NCBI RefSeq assembly: GCF_900104775.1
Contig: NZ_FNSA01000001.1
Span: 124,001-188,000, forward strand
Direction: 5' to 3'
From: Tsukamurella tyrosinosolvens
GTDB taxonomy: Bacteria > Actinomycetota > Actinomycetes > Mycobacteriales > Mycobacteriaceae
Length of the DNA stretch: 64,000 nucleotides
In this document: positions 7,143-15,629 of the stretch, piece by piece
Layout of the letters: every line of letters starts with the position of its first letter
Numbering within the stretch: position 1 is the first letter of the stretch
The notes under the pieces: model-generated
Database searches by the model: none
Seen by the model: only the letters and a program-made list of their open reading frames with translations
What the model was told of the DNA's origin: nothing
Program-made: the position numbers and the translations under genes

Positions 7143-8309
7143 ATGAAACATCTCTCTAGCGTGCCGGATCCAGACGTGGGCCTTCCAACGGTGACCGAAT
7201 CCGTCGGCGCGCCGGTGCGGCATGACGCGGTGCAGGCGTCGGAGAGGATCTCGACGATCACCGGTCCGGTGGGCGGTTGCGACCCAGTGAACGAAGCGGA
7301 GCCACAAGGACTGTCCGCTACGTACGTGCTAGACGCGGTCAGCGCTCCCGGTGCGCTCCGGATGCAGTACGAGGGCCTACGGATCGGCGCCGAGGCCGAC
7401 GATACGCAAGGGCGATTCACCTGCCAGCGCGATGTCAGTCTCGCGGCGGCCCGCGGGCGGCCGGTCGCTGTGACCGAGCGGCTATCGGGGATCCCGGCAG
7501 GCGAGTGGGATATTCGGGTGCGAGCAGCGTGGACACCGGCTGCGACGCAGGCGGGCGAGCTGGCGGGCGAGATGAAGCTTCCGGACCAGCAGATGCGGGT
7601 CCGGACGGTGTTCGCGCCTCTGGCACACGGGCCCGCGGTGGCAGCGTGGTGTTGGCCGCTGCTGGTGGGGCTCGGCGCTGTCGTCGCGGTCGCGCTCATG
7701 GCAGTGAACGTCTCCCTCGCTGGCGGCTCTGCATTCGCGGCGGTGGGGATCAGCGGTGTGGCCTGTGCTGTGGGGTTTCTCGGCGCGCGGTTGTGGTTCT
7801 TGGCAATCCATCGGATGCCGCTACGGAAGCTGCTGTCCTCCGGAGCCTGCATTCAGGGGTTCAACGCCGCTGCCGCGGTGGTCTTGGTGATGGGGGCGCC
7901 GGCGATCGGACTGTCATGGGGCGCGGTGCTCGATTCTGCTGCCCCGGCACTGCTCGCAGGGATGGCCGTCGGGAGGCCGGGGTGTTGGCTGACCGGCTGT
8001 TGCGCTGGAAAGGTCACCGTGTCGCGGTGGTCACTGTGGTCATCGGATCGGAGGGTGGCCGCTTCACGCTATCCGGTGCAGCTGTTTGAAGCTGCGGCGT
8101 GCGGGACGCTGGCGATAGGGGCCGAATTCCTGTTCCTGGGCGTCCGGCACTCGGGAGCGATCTTCGTGATCGGACTCGCTGCCTACGCGCTGGTCCGGCA
8201 GGTGCTGTTTCCGCTGCGCTCCGACCCGCACACTCGGTGGGGGCGTACCGCAGTCGCAGCAGGTGCTACGGCCGCGATCGCGGTGGCGATATGGGTGATG
8301 ACGTTGTGA
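7143..8309 (+). CDS. Lgt-like (prolipoprotein diacylglyceryl transferase-related) membrane protein with soluble N-terminal domain
   Basis: 388 residues. The first ~165 form a soluble region with no signal peptide visible (GALRMQYEGLRIGAEADD, then PAGEWDIRVRAAW), and the rest is a multi-helix membrane domain. The membrane part has VGRPGCWLTGCCAGK, resembling the Lgt signature around its conserved Arg and Gly-Cys region, and YPVQLFEA, matching the Lgt segment YPTQLYE. Lgt transfers a diacylglyceryl group to lipobox cysteines. Homology to Lgt is by motif only, and activity is uncertain. Start ATG after GGGAGAGG. Its operators and its neighbour lnt suggest a dedicated lipoprotein-modifying role. 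Confidence 0.72.
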   Translation: MKHLSSVPDPDVGLPTVTESVGAPVRHDAVQASERISTITGPVGGCDPVNEAEPQGLSATYVLDAVSAPGALRMQYEGLRIGAEADDTQGRFTCQRDVSLAAARGRPVAVTERLSGIPAGEWDIRVRAAWTPAATQAGELAGEMKLPDQQMRVRTVFAPLAHGPAVAAWCWPLLVGLGAVVAVALMAVNVSLAGGSAFAAVGISGVACAVGFLGARLWFLAIHRMPLRKLLSSGACIQGFNAAAAVVLVMGAPAIGLSWGAVLDSAAPALLAGMAVGRPGCWLTGCCAGKVTVSRWSLWSSDRRVAASRYPVQLFEAAACGTLAIGAEFLFLGVRHSGAIFVIGLAAYALVRQVLFPLRSDPHTRWGRTAVAAGATAAIAVAIWVMTL

Positions 8310-8376
8310 CGAGTCGGCGGGGCTACCGGGATGTGCTCAGACAGATCCGGACTGCCTCGCCCATTCTCCGTCCTGG

Positions 8377-9633
8377 TCAGCGGCCTTCCGACGACGCCAG
8401 GGCGCTGGCTTTGGTCCACTGCTGCCAGGGCACACTCCAGTCACCGTTCTGCCATTGCTCGAGAGGTGCGCCGCCAGTGTTGCGGATTTCGACGATGTCG
8501 CCGGGGACCGAGAAGTCGAAGAACCATCGAGCGTTGTCACCGTTGAGGTTGAGGCACCCGTGGGAAGTGTTCGTGTTGCCCTGCGCCCACACAGAACTGT
8601 CGAGTTGGTGCAGGTAGATACCGTCTGTGCTGATCCGTGTCGCGTAGTTGATCGTCTGTTTGTACCCCAAGCGCGAGTTGATCGGTAGCCCGTAGGTGGA
8701 CGAGTCCATCACCACCGGGTTCGCCTTGTCCATCACGGTGTAGATGCCCCGTTGGGTCCAGAAGCTGATGGTGTTGCCGTTGATGATCTCGCTGCCGCCC
8801 ATGCCCATGGAGGTGGGCATCGTACGGACGAGATTACCGCCGTCGTAGACGGTGACCGTCTTGGTCGCGTCGTCGGCGATCGAGACATGCGAGGCGCCGA
8901 TGGTCGCACTGGCACGCACGTCCTCGGCGCCGTAGAGGCGCTCGCCCAGGCGGACACCGTATAGCGCGGCGTCCACGGTGATCTGAGTGCCCGGCGTGTG
9001 GTATTTCTCAGGTCGCCAATGCGCTTCGGTATTCGAGACCCAGCACCACGCTCCCTCGACCGCGGGTGTACAGGTGACTTTCATACGACGTTCTGCCTCG
9101 GCGCGGTCTGCGATGTCGGTGTCGAACTTCGCCACCAGCACCAGCCCCACACCGTAGGTCCGCCCTTCGCCGACCGGGGTGCCCGCCGTCGTTGCCAGCT
9201 CCATCGTCGCCTGCGCCTGTGGCGCGAGAGTGGTGAACGTGCTCTGCCGTTCGGTCCGGCGTCCTGCCTCATCGACCGCGACCGCTCGCAAGCGGTAGGT
9301 GCGGCCGAATCCAAGGGGCTCACCGGCCGACCAGGATTTGCGCGGTGCGTCCAACGTGCCGGCAACGGCGCGTCCCGCCTCGTTGGTGAGCGTGACTTCG
9401 GCGAGGGCGCCGGTGCCCACGACACGCACAGTGACCGGTGTGCGGGGTGTGACCTCCGCGGCGCCGTCGGCCGGCGCCAGCTCGATCAGTGGCACGGCGC
9501 CCGACGGTTTCGGTGAGGACGAGGATCCGCTCAGCGGCACCGCGCCCCGCTCGGCACCGCAGGCGGACGTGATCGCGACGGCTCCGATTCCGGTTGCCGT
9601 CCGCGCCAGCAGAGTTCGCCGTTGCAGAACCAT
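8377..9633 (-). CDS. L,D-transpeptidase (YkuD domain) lipoprotein, Ldt-type
   Basis: A 418-residue exported enzyme. The N-terminus has twin arginines (QRRTLLARTA) and a lipobox ITSAC near residue 25, so export as a lipoprotein is likely. Two Ig-like domains (about 50-240) precede the YkuD domain (about 250-380) with active-site SHGCLNL and upstream His in IYLHQLD. A C-terminal tail WQNGDWSVPWQQW matches mycobacterial LdtMt2-like proteins. These enzymes make 3-3 peptidoglycan crosslinks and bypass D,D-transpeptidases, so they matter for beta-lactam tolerance. Start ATG after AGGGAGG; an operator lies 30 bp upstream. Confidence 0.93.
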   Translation of the reverse strand: MVLQRRTLLARTATGIGAVAITSACGAERGAVPLSGSSSSPKPSGAVPLIELAPADGAAEVTPRTPVTVRVVGTGALAEVTLTNEAGRAVAGTLDAPRKSWSAGEPLGFGRTYRLRAVAVDEAGRRTERQSTFTTLAPQAQATMELATTAGTPVGEGRTYGVGLVLVAKFDTDIADRAEAERRMKVTCTPAVEGAWCWVSNTEAHWRPEKYHTPGTQITVDAALYGVRLGERLYGAEDVRASATIGASHVSIADDATKTVTVYDGGNLVRTMPTSMGMGGSEIINGNTISFWTQRGIYTVMDKANPVVMDSSTYGLPINSRLGYKQTINYATRISTDGIYLHQLDSSVWAQGNTNTSHGCLNLNGDNARWFFDFSVPGDIVEIRNTGGAPLEQWQNGDWSVPWQQWTKASALASSEGR

Positions 9634-9662
9634 TCAGCCTCCCTCGACCCGCCTCATCACGC

Positions 9663-9685
9663 AACTACTAATTTGCATAGTACTT
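9663..9685. promoter_or_regulatory. BlaI-type operator upstream of the L,D-transpeptidase gene
   Basis: AACTACTA-N7-TAGTACTT, one mismatch in 8-bp arms; begins 30 bp before the start codon. Confidence 0.78.
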
Positions 9686-9818
9686 TATGGTGAGTGGTCG
9701 AGCCCGCCAGGTCCGCAGGCGAGGTACTCTCACCCGCTCCGCCGGTACAGGTACCAGGCGCGGCGAGTCGTCGAGCAGGTGCGGGTGGGTGTTCTGACCG
9801 TTCCATCGACTGAAGCGC

Positions 9819-10526
9819 TCACTTGCCCGGAAGCGAGGGTTGCGCCCTAGCAACAGCGTCCTCGATGTCCTGTACTGATCGGAAGACCAGCGGGTCCACG
9901 ATCCGCTGCACGGAGCCGTCGGGGCGGACGAGAAAGGACAGCGGCAGCAGGGGCGGGATCTGCAGTGTCCTCGCGACCGCGCCGTCCGCGTCGATGATGC
10001 TCGGGTACGCGAGGGCGAGATCGGTGGCGAAGGTACGAGCGTAACTCTCGACGTCGCGGACGTTGATCCCGAGTACCTGGACTGCTTCGGGGCGTTGGGC
10101 ATAGCGCGAGAGGATCGGCATTTCTTCGCGACACGTCCCGCACCAGGACGCCCAGAAGTTGAGCAAAGTGGTTCTGCCTGCGGTGAGTTGTCCGAGGTTG
10201 ATCACATCGGGGGTAGTGAGGCAGGGCTCGGACAGATCTGCCAGGGGCCCAACGGATCGGGCTGATACCGATTTCGTTCCGCCGCACTGCGGTTTAGGTA
10301 CACCGCGGGCTGAGCTGGCCTGGAGTGGGGCCTCGGTTCCAGTGCGGGTGCCGGTGGAGGCGGTATCGTGGTCTCCTGGTTTTTCCGTGAGCGAATGCGC
10401 GGTCGAGACGGCGATGAGCAGCAGCGCGGCAGCGATCGCAATAAGGGCCAGTGCGTACCGGTGCCGGCGATGCCACGGCGGGGTTGAGGCGCACTCGTCG
10501 GGTCCGGGGGGAAGGGCGACGCTCAT
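9819..10526 (-). CDS. TlpA/ResA-like membrane-anchored thioredoxin
   Basis: 235 residues: one N-terminal signal-anchor helix (about 24-44), a Ser/Thr/Pro linker, and a thioredoxin-like domain (about 100-235) with active site WASWCGTCREE and cis-Pro loop PPLLPLSFLV. It should act outside the membrane in thiol-disulfide exchange fed by CcdA. An extra Cys pair (PQCGGTK and SEPCLTT) precedes the fold. The start ATG overlaps the lnt stop (ATGA), so it is the last gene of the tlpA-ccdA-lnt-tlpA operon. Confidence 0.88.
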   Translation of the reverse strand: MSVALPPGPDECASTPPWHRRHRYALALIAIAAALLLIAVSTAHSLTEKPGDHDTASTGTRTGTEAPLQASSARGVPKPQCGGTKSVSARSVGPLADLSEPCLTTPDVINLGQLTAGRTTLLNFWASWCGTCREEMPILSRYAQRPEAVQVLGINVRDVESYARTFATDLALAYPSIIDADGAVARTLQIPPLLPLSFLVRPDGSVQRIVDPLVFRSVQDIEDAVARAQPSLPGK

Positions 10527-12160
10527 GGTGTCTTCTGCTCGTCGATGGGCACGGGCGTCGTATCGGCGGGGACCGACTGTTTGAGACCGGTGGTGCGACG
10601 TGCGCGCCGTTTGATCACCGTTGCGGCGATCAGGGCCGCAGCGGCCAGGGCGGACGTGACCGCTTCGGGCAACGCGCCCCAGCGGGTGGCGAGTGTGAGC
10701 CGGTCGTCGAGGGGAACAGTCGCGATCAGAGTATCCGCGCTGAACAGTGCGGACTGGTCGGTGACCGTCCCGTCCGGGGTCACGACAGCGCTGACGCCAC
10801 TCGTCGCGGCGATCAGGACGGTGCGGCGGTGCTCGATGGCCCGCAGTCGGGACATCGCCAGTTGTTGGTACGACATGGCCGTGCGGCCGAAGGTCGCGTT
10901 GTTAGTGGGCACGGTGATCAGCTGGGCTCCACCGCGTACAGATTCACGGACGAGGTCGTCGAAGGCCACTTCGTAGCAGATGGCAGCCGCGGTCGGTATG
11001 CCAGCGAGGGTGACAATGCCGTCACCATCGCCAGGCACGAACCGGCCGGCCTTGTCGGCGTATGCGGACAGGCGGGTCGCGAGCGGCCGCATCGGTAGGT
11101 ACTCCCCGAAGGGCACCAGTCGCCGCTTGATGTGTTGCTGTCCAGGACCGGAGCCGGGGTTCCAGACGATGGAGACGTTGCGTGATGTGCCGTCGTCGGC
11201 GGAGAGCACTGCACCGACGAGGACAGGTACGCCGAGCCTGTTGACCGTCTCATCGATCCGCGCGCGCACCTGCCGATCGCGCAGCGGGTCGATATCCGAG
11301 GCGTTCTCGGGCCAGACGATCATGGCGGGCCGGGGCATCTGGCCAGATTCGATGGCACTGGCGAGGTCCTCGGTGCGTCGTAGGTGATTCTCGAGCACTG
11401 CGGCACGCTGAGCATTGAAGTCCAGTCCTAGGCGGGGAACGTTGCCTTGGATCACCGCAACGGTCACGCTCGCTCGCGGTTCGTACGCTGGTAGCGCGAT
11501 TAGGAGTGCTGCGCCGGCGAACGGGAGGATGCCACCAAGCGACGCACGGACAGCAGCGCGCGGTGACCTCCGCAGTGCCGCGCGGACCACGGCGAAACCG
11601 GAGCACCCGATGAGGGCGACCGCGAACGAGACGGCCGGTGCGCTGGCGATCGCGGCCAACTGTACGAGAGGCCCATCGGTCTGCCCGAACGCCAACTTTC
11701 CCCAAGGGAACCCGCCGAATGGCAGGCGGCTGCGCAGTGCCTCCGTCGCTGTCCACGCGCAGGCGCACCACAGCGGGTAGCCGGGGAGAACCACCATCCG
11801 GCTGACCAAGGCGCCGAACACCGCTACCGCGACGGCTTCGACCGCGGCGAGCGCGATCCACGGCCCAGCCCCAACGTAGATGCCTACCCACGGAAGCAAG
11901 GGCAGGAAGAACGCCAGCCCCGCGGCGTAGCCGTACAGCAGGGCTTGGCCGATTCCGCAGCCCCACACGGCGGCGACCACGAGCGCGACACCGACCGGCG
12001 CCGCTCCCCACAGCGCGGTGGGTGGGAACGAGATGAACATCGCTCCGCCGCCGGCGGCAGCCAGAAGTAGCCTGACCGCTGTGTGCGTCCACGGCCAATG
12101 AGCCGGCCCCCACCGAGTGGATGTCGCGGATGGGAGCCTTCGTGCTGTCTGCGTGGTCAC
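10523..12160 (-). CDS. lnt: Apolipoprotein N-acyltransferase
   Basis: 545 residues: about six N-terminal transmembrane helices (about 27-215), a nitrilase-fold domain (about 225-500), and a final helix. Catalytic residues are visible: Glu in IVWPENASDI, Lys in KRRLVPFGEYLP, and Cys in AAICYEVAF. The enzyme adds the third acyl chain to lipoprotein N-termini. In mycobacteria Lnt is often fused to, or beside, a dolichol-phosphate mannose synthase (Ppm1); here it is alone in a mobile envelope operon. ccdA lies upstream; the downstream tlpA overlaps by 4 bp. Confidence 0.92.
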   Translation of the reverse strand: MTTQTARRLPSATSTRWGPAHWPWTHTAVRLLLAAAGGGAMFISFPPTALWGAAPVGVALVVAAVWGCGIGQALLYGYAAGLAFFLPLLPWVGIYVGAGPWIALAAVEAVAVAVFGALVSRMVVLPGYPLWCACAWTATEALRSRLPFGGFPWGKLAFGQTDGPLVQLAAIASAPAVSFAVALIGCSGFAVVRAALRRSPRAAVRASLGGILPFAGAALLIALPAYEPRASVTVAVIQGNVPRLGLDFNAQRAAVLENHLRRTEDLASAIESGQMPRPAMIVWPENASDIDPLRDRQVRARIDETVNRLGVPVLVGAVLSADDGTSRNVSIVWNPGSGPGQQHIKRRLVPFGEYLPMRPLATRLSAYADKAGRFVPGDGDGIVTLAGIPTAAAICYEVAFDDLVRESVRGGAQLITVPTNNATFGRTAMSYQQLAMSRLRAIEHRRTVLIAATSGVSAVVTPDGTVTDQSALFSADTLIATVPLDDRLTLATRWGALPEAVTSALAAAALIAATVIKRRARRTTGLKQSVPADTTPVPIDEQKTP

Positions 12161-12262
12161 GAGTGAGATCTCCTCAATTCTGGACCGTGGTGGTGCTGCT
12201 CGTCGCGAGTCGTCTGGGCGATCGCGGGCGTACTGGTTGGTGCGTGTCGACGGCGATTCCTG

Positions 12263-13060
12263 TCAGATCGGCATGACGATGTTGGAGACGAAGAGCCGCC
12301 GGACCATGTCGACGAAGTCGGACCAGTAGCCGGTGACCAGGGCGAGTCCGACGGCGATCATGAGCACGCCGCCGGCGACCTGGATGCGTCGGCTGTTGCG
12401 GCGAAGCCATCCGACGGCCCGCACCGCGGCGGTCGATCCGACGGCGAGTGCGATGAACGGCAGGCCCAGGCCTACGCAGTAGGCCACCACCAGCGCGGCA
12501 CCGCGTGCCGGCGCTGCGTTGGTGCCCACAATGATCGACATGATCCCCGCCAGGGTGGGACCGATACAGGGAGTCCAGCCGAGCGCGAACACCCCGCCCA
12601 GCAGCGGGGCACCGGCAAGCGTGGTCCAGGGTCGTGGCGCAAAACGCACCTCGCGGGCAAGTGCCGGGACCAATCCGATGAACGCCAAGCCCATGATGAT
12701 GGTGATTCCCCCACCTATCCGCATCAGCGTCTCTGCATTGAGCCGAATCGTCGCCGCCAGACCAAACACCGACATCGTCATCAAGAGGAAGGCCGCTGTG
12801 AACCCGCCGACGAACAACGCGGCTGCGCCGAGCACTCTCCACCGACCGGACCGGTCTACCGCCTTTCCGCTGCCGCCGAGCTCTGCGATCGACGTCGCTG
12901 GAGCCTCGGCGCCGACCAGCCCCGCGAGGTACGACAAGTAGCCGGGAACAAGGGGCACGATGCACGGCGAGGCGAAGGACACCAACCCGGCGAGCAGGCA
13001 TGCCCCGATCGCCAGGATCAGCGGACCTGACACGGCGGCGTCGGCAAAGGCTTGTCCCAT
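12263..13060 (-). CDS. ccdA: CcdA-family cytochrome c biogenesis / thiol-disulfide electron transporter
   Basis: 265 residues with six predicted helices in two repeats, each with a key cysteine: ASPCIVPLVPGYLSYLAG in the first (about residue 33) and GWTPCIGPTLAG in the second (about 158). CcdA moves reducing equivalents from cytosolic thioredoxin across the membrane to TlpA/ResA proteins. Its ATG shares one base with the upstream tlpA stop (TGATG). The ~100 bp to lnt contain no gene. Confidence 0.92.
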   Translation of the reverse strand: MGQAFADAAVSGPLILAIGACLLAGLVSFASPCIVPLVPGYLSYLAGLVGAEAPATSIAELGGSGKAVDRSGRWRVLGAAALFVGGFTAAFLLMTMSVFGLAATIRLNAETLMRIGGGITIIMGLAFIGLVPALAREVRFAPRPWTTLAGAPLLGGVFALGWTPCIGPTLAGIMSIIVGTNAAPARGAALVVAYCVGLGLPFIALAVGSTAAVRAVGWLRRNSRRIQVAGGVLMIAVGLALVTGYWSDFVDMVRRLFVSNIVMPI

Positions 13061-13707
13061 CAGCCCTCCCCGGCGACGCGGTCCACGGCATCGGTGAGGG
13101 TCTTCTCGTCGATCGTCGTCAGGTATGCCGCGGCCACGCGATGCTGCCGATCAAGGACGAAGGTCATCGGCACTACTGTGGTCGGGTACTGCTCACCGAG
13201 CGCGAGCAGCGTCTTGCCAGGGGGATCGTAGATCGACGGATAGGTCAGCCCGTGGGAGCGGATGAAGTCCCGCGCCGCATCGTCGCCGGCGGTTTCACGA
13301 ACGTCGATACCGAGAAACTGCACACCCTTGGACTTGCGCGCCGTGTACACCTTTTCCAGAGCAGGAGCCTCGAGACGACAGGGGGCGCACCAGGAGCCCC
13401 AGACGTTGATCACCACGACCTTTCCGGCGTAGTCCGACAGTCGCAGCGTGGCCCCGGGATCAGTGACACTACGTCCGGACAGCTCACCGACGACGCTGCG
13501 CCGCTCGGGCGGGTAGAAGTGCCTGGCCTTGCCATCCGGAGCGATGATCCCGCCATCGCGTGCCCGGTCGCTGAGCTGAACGCACCCGCCGAGCAGCATC
13601 GCGACCACAAGCACCGCGATCACACCGGCGCACCGGCGCAGACTCGAGCTGCCGCTCGGGGGACGGTCATCATCGCCCAGCGATGCCCGTGTGGACTGTC
13701 GTCGCAT
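13060..13707 (-). CDS. TlpA/ResA-like thiol-disulfide lipoprotein
   Basis: 215 residues. A basic N-terminus and signal segment (VIAVLVVAMLLGGC, lipobox LLGGC near residue 43) lead to a thioredoxin-like domain with WGSWCAPCRLE and cis-Pro loop TVVPMTFVLD. It is the probable reductant partner of CcdA, whose gene overlaps it. ATG at 13707 is chosen over the longer upstream frame because AGAAGGGG lies just ahead of it and because the longer frame would run through the operator. Confidence 0.9.
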   Translation of the reverse strand: MRRQSTRASLGDDDRPPSGSSSLRRCAGVIAVLVVAMLLGGCVQLSDRARDGGIIAPDGKARHFYPPERRSVVGELSGRSVTDPGATLRLSDYAGKVVVINVWGSWCAPCRLEAPALEKVYTARKSKGVQFLGIDVRETAGDDAARDFIRSHGLTYPSIYDPPGKTLLALGEQYPTTVVPMTFVLDRQHRVAAAYLTTIDEKTLTDAVDRVAGEG

Positions 13708-13733
13708 CCTCACCCCTTCTCGGCGGCTAACGA

Positions 13734-13776
13734 ACCAGCCACCAACTACTAAGTAGCATAGTAGTTGGTGGCTGGT
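13734..13776. promoter_or_regulatory. BlaI-type operator upstream of the tlpA-ccdA-lnt-tlpA operon
   Basis: A perfect inverted repeat with 18-bp arms (ACCAGCCACCAACTACTA and its complement) around the same 7-bp spacer. The core is TACTA-N7-TAGTA. It lies 27 bp before the start codon. With arms this long it may also act as terminator for the incoming multicopper oxidase operon. Confidence 0.8.
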
Positions 13777-13821
13777 CGGTCGCACTCGCCATCGGGGGCA
13801 GCCGCGGAGACGTCGGTCGCG

Positions 13822-15315
13822 TCAGGTGTACTTGAGGGTGGTCATCATGCCCATCTCCATGTGATAGATGTTGTGGCAGTGCAGGGCCCAGGTTCCGGGG
13901 TTGTCCGCGTCGAGGTCGACCTCGACCGAGCCCATGGGCTTGATGAGCACCGTGTCCTTGCGCAGTCCGCCACTGCCGGGGAGGCCCCAGGTGTGGCCGT
14001 GGATATGCATGGGGTGGAGCATCATCGTTTCGTTGGTGATCTGCATCCGCAGTCGCTGGCCCTTGCTGACGCGCAGAGGCGTGTCTTCGCCGTGCTTCTT
14101 GCCGTTGATGCCCCAGGCGTACGGGTCCATCTGGCCGTTGAGAGTGACCTTGATCGTGGAGTCGGGCTGGGCGTCAGGAAGGCGCGCGGAGTCGGCGGCG
14201 GTGAGTTCGGTGGCGCCGAGCAGGACCGGGCCGTCCAGTTCCGCGGGGCGAATGTCGGCGGCGGGTGCGGCGCCGGAGCCTGTGCGCAGGACTGCCAGAG
14301 CCTGGCCCTTCTTACCTTCGGCGGCGGCGACTAGCGGAAACGCGCCGTCGCCTGCGGTGACGGTCACGTCGTAGCGTTCCCCCATAGCGACGAAGAGCGC
14401 GCGGGCCTGCATGTCGTTGACCCTGTGTCCGTCGGTGTGGGTGACGGTCATCGTGTGACCGCCAAGGGCGACCCGGAAGACGGTGTCGGAGCCGGCGTTG
14501 ATGATCCGCAGGCGGATGCGTTGTCCGGGCTTGGCGCGGAACTCGGTCGGCGCCGTAGGGATTCGGCCGTTGATGAGGTAGTGCGGGTAGACCACGTCGC
14601 CAGCATCGCCCAGCGGAGAGCTTCCCATGCCAGGCATCGAGGAGTGGTCCATGCCACCCATCCCGCCCATTCCGGTCTGCAAAGGTCCGGTCTTGGCTTG
14701 GAAGTCGGCAAGGATCTGGTCAGGGTTCTTGCCGATGCCGTCGGTCCAGTCGTCGAGGACGACGATCCACTCGGCGTCGAAGGCGCCTGGTTCATTGGGG
14801 TCGTCGATGATGATCGGAGCGTAGAGGGCACGGTCGAGTTGGGCACCGACGTGGGGATGGAAGTAGTGGGTGCCGGCGTCCGGGGCGGTGAACTCGTAGA
14901 CGAATCGCCCCCCGGGGCGCACAGCATCCTGGGTGACGCCGGGAACGCCGTCAGCTTCGTTACGCAGGCGGATGCCATGCCAGTGGATGGTGGTGTCGGC
15001 GGGAAGCTTGTTGTCGAGGGTGACGCGGAGGAAGTCTCCGGCGTTGGCGCGCAGGACCTTGCCGGGGAGGGCGTCGTCGTAGGCCCAGGTACGGGCGGTG
15101 ATACCGCCGAGGTCTACGGTGGTCTCGCGCGCGGTGAGGGTCGTCTCAACGACCTTCTGTCCGGCCTGGGGTGTGGCCTGTAGTGGCGGTCCTTGCAGCG
15201 CACGAGAGGCACCACTCGGCGTGCTGGCGGTCTTGTCGCCACATGCGGCGAGCGCGCCGACGCTGAGCGCGGCGAGACCGCCGAAGAGGGCTGTTCGTCT
15301 GGTCACCGGTGTCAT
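13822..15315 (-). CDS. mmcO: Multicopper oxidase lipoprotein (MmcO-like)
   Basis: 497 residues: a Tat-type N-terminus (TRRTALFGG) with lipobox ALAAC (about residue 24), then three cupredoxin domains. All four copper-ligand motifs are present: HWHG, HYFHPH, HPMHIHGH and the C-terminal HCHNIYHMEMGMM. A Met/Gly-rich insert (GMGGMGGMDHSSMPGMG) resembles the copper-binding loops of CueO-like oxidases. Mycobacterial MmcO oxidises Cu(I) outside the membrane. Downstream of the copR-copS-lipoprotein genes, probably one operon. Confidence 0.93.
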   Translation of the reverse strand: MTPVTRRTALFGGLAALSVGALAACGDKTASTPSGASRALQGPPLQATPQAGQKVVETTLTARETTVDLGGITARTWAYDDALPGKVLRANAGDFLRVTLDNKLPADTTIHWHGIRLRNEADGVPGVTQDAVRPGGRFVYEFTAPDAGTHYFHPHVGAQLDRALYAPIIIDDPNEPGAFDAEWIVVLDDWTDGIGKNPDQILADFQAKTGPLQTGMGGMGGMDHSSMPGMGSSPLGDAGDVVYPHYLINGRIPTAPTEFRAKPGQRIRLRIINAGSDTVFRVALGGHTMTVTHTDGHRVNDMQARALFVAMGERYDVTVTAGDGAFPLVAAAEGKKGQALAVLRTGSGAAPAADIRPAELDGPVLLGATELTAADSARLPDAQPDSTIKVTLNGQMDPYAWGINGKKHGEDTPLRVSKGQRLRMQITNETMMLHPMHIHGHTWGLPGSGGLRKDTVLIKPMGSVEVDLDADNPGTWALHCHNIYHMEMGMMTTLKYT

Positions 15316-15362
15316 GAATTGGTTCCTTGGTTTGACGTCGAGGAAGTCGGGGGCGGCCCTGC

Positions 15363-15629
15363 TTAGGGGGCAGCGGGGCTGACTGTCGGGCTGCCGTCGC
15401 CCATCCCTGGCATACCCGACATACCCGGCATGCTTGTGTGAGGTGTCGGCGATGAAGTCGGGGAGCTGCTCATCGAGTGGCCTGCGGGCATCGACGGTTG
15501 GGTTGAGGTGGGGGTAGTGCTGGTGTCGTCGTTCATGTTCATCGTGGACATGTCGTCGCCGCAGGCGGTGACGGCGAGGGCAATAGTGGCGGTGACGGCG
15601 GCGGTGGTGATCAGTCGTTTCGGGTTCAT
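15363..15629 (-). CDS. Small Met/His-rich lipoprotein, probable copper binder
   Basis: 88 residues. A signal peptide ends with lipobox AVTAC (about residue 23). The rest is disordered and Met-rich (DDMSTMNMNDD, then SMPGMSGMPGMGDG) with two His, a composition suited to extracellular Cu(I). Its ATG overlaps the copS stop by 4 bp, and mmcO follows 47 bp downstream. In M. tuberculosis the copper lipoprotein LpqS sits next to mmcO; this protein is in a similar place but is not clearly homologous. Confidence 0.82.
   Translation of the reverse strand: MNPKRLITTAAVTATIALAVTACGDDMSTMNMNDDTSTTPTSTQPSMPAGHSMSSSPTSSPTPHTSMPGMSGMPGMGDGSPTVSPAAP

Noticed and set aside
12174-13091. 305-residue Arg-rich frame over ccdA
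   Set aside because: Alternate-frame shadow of ccdA with unnatural composition.
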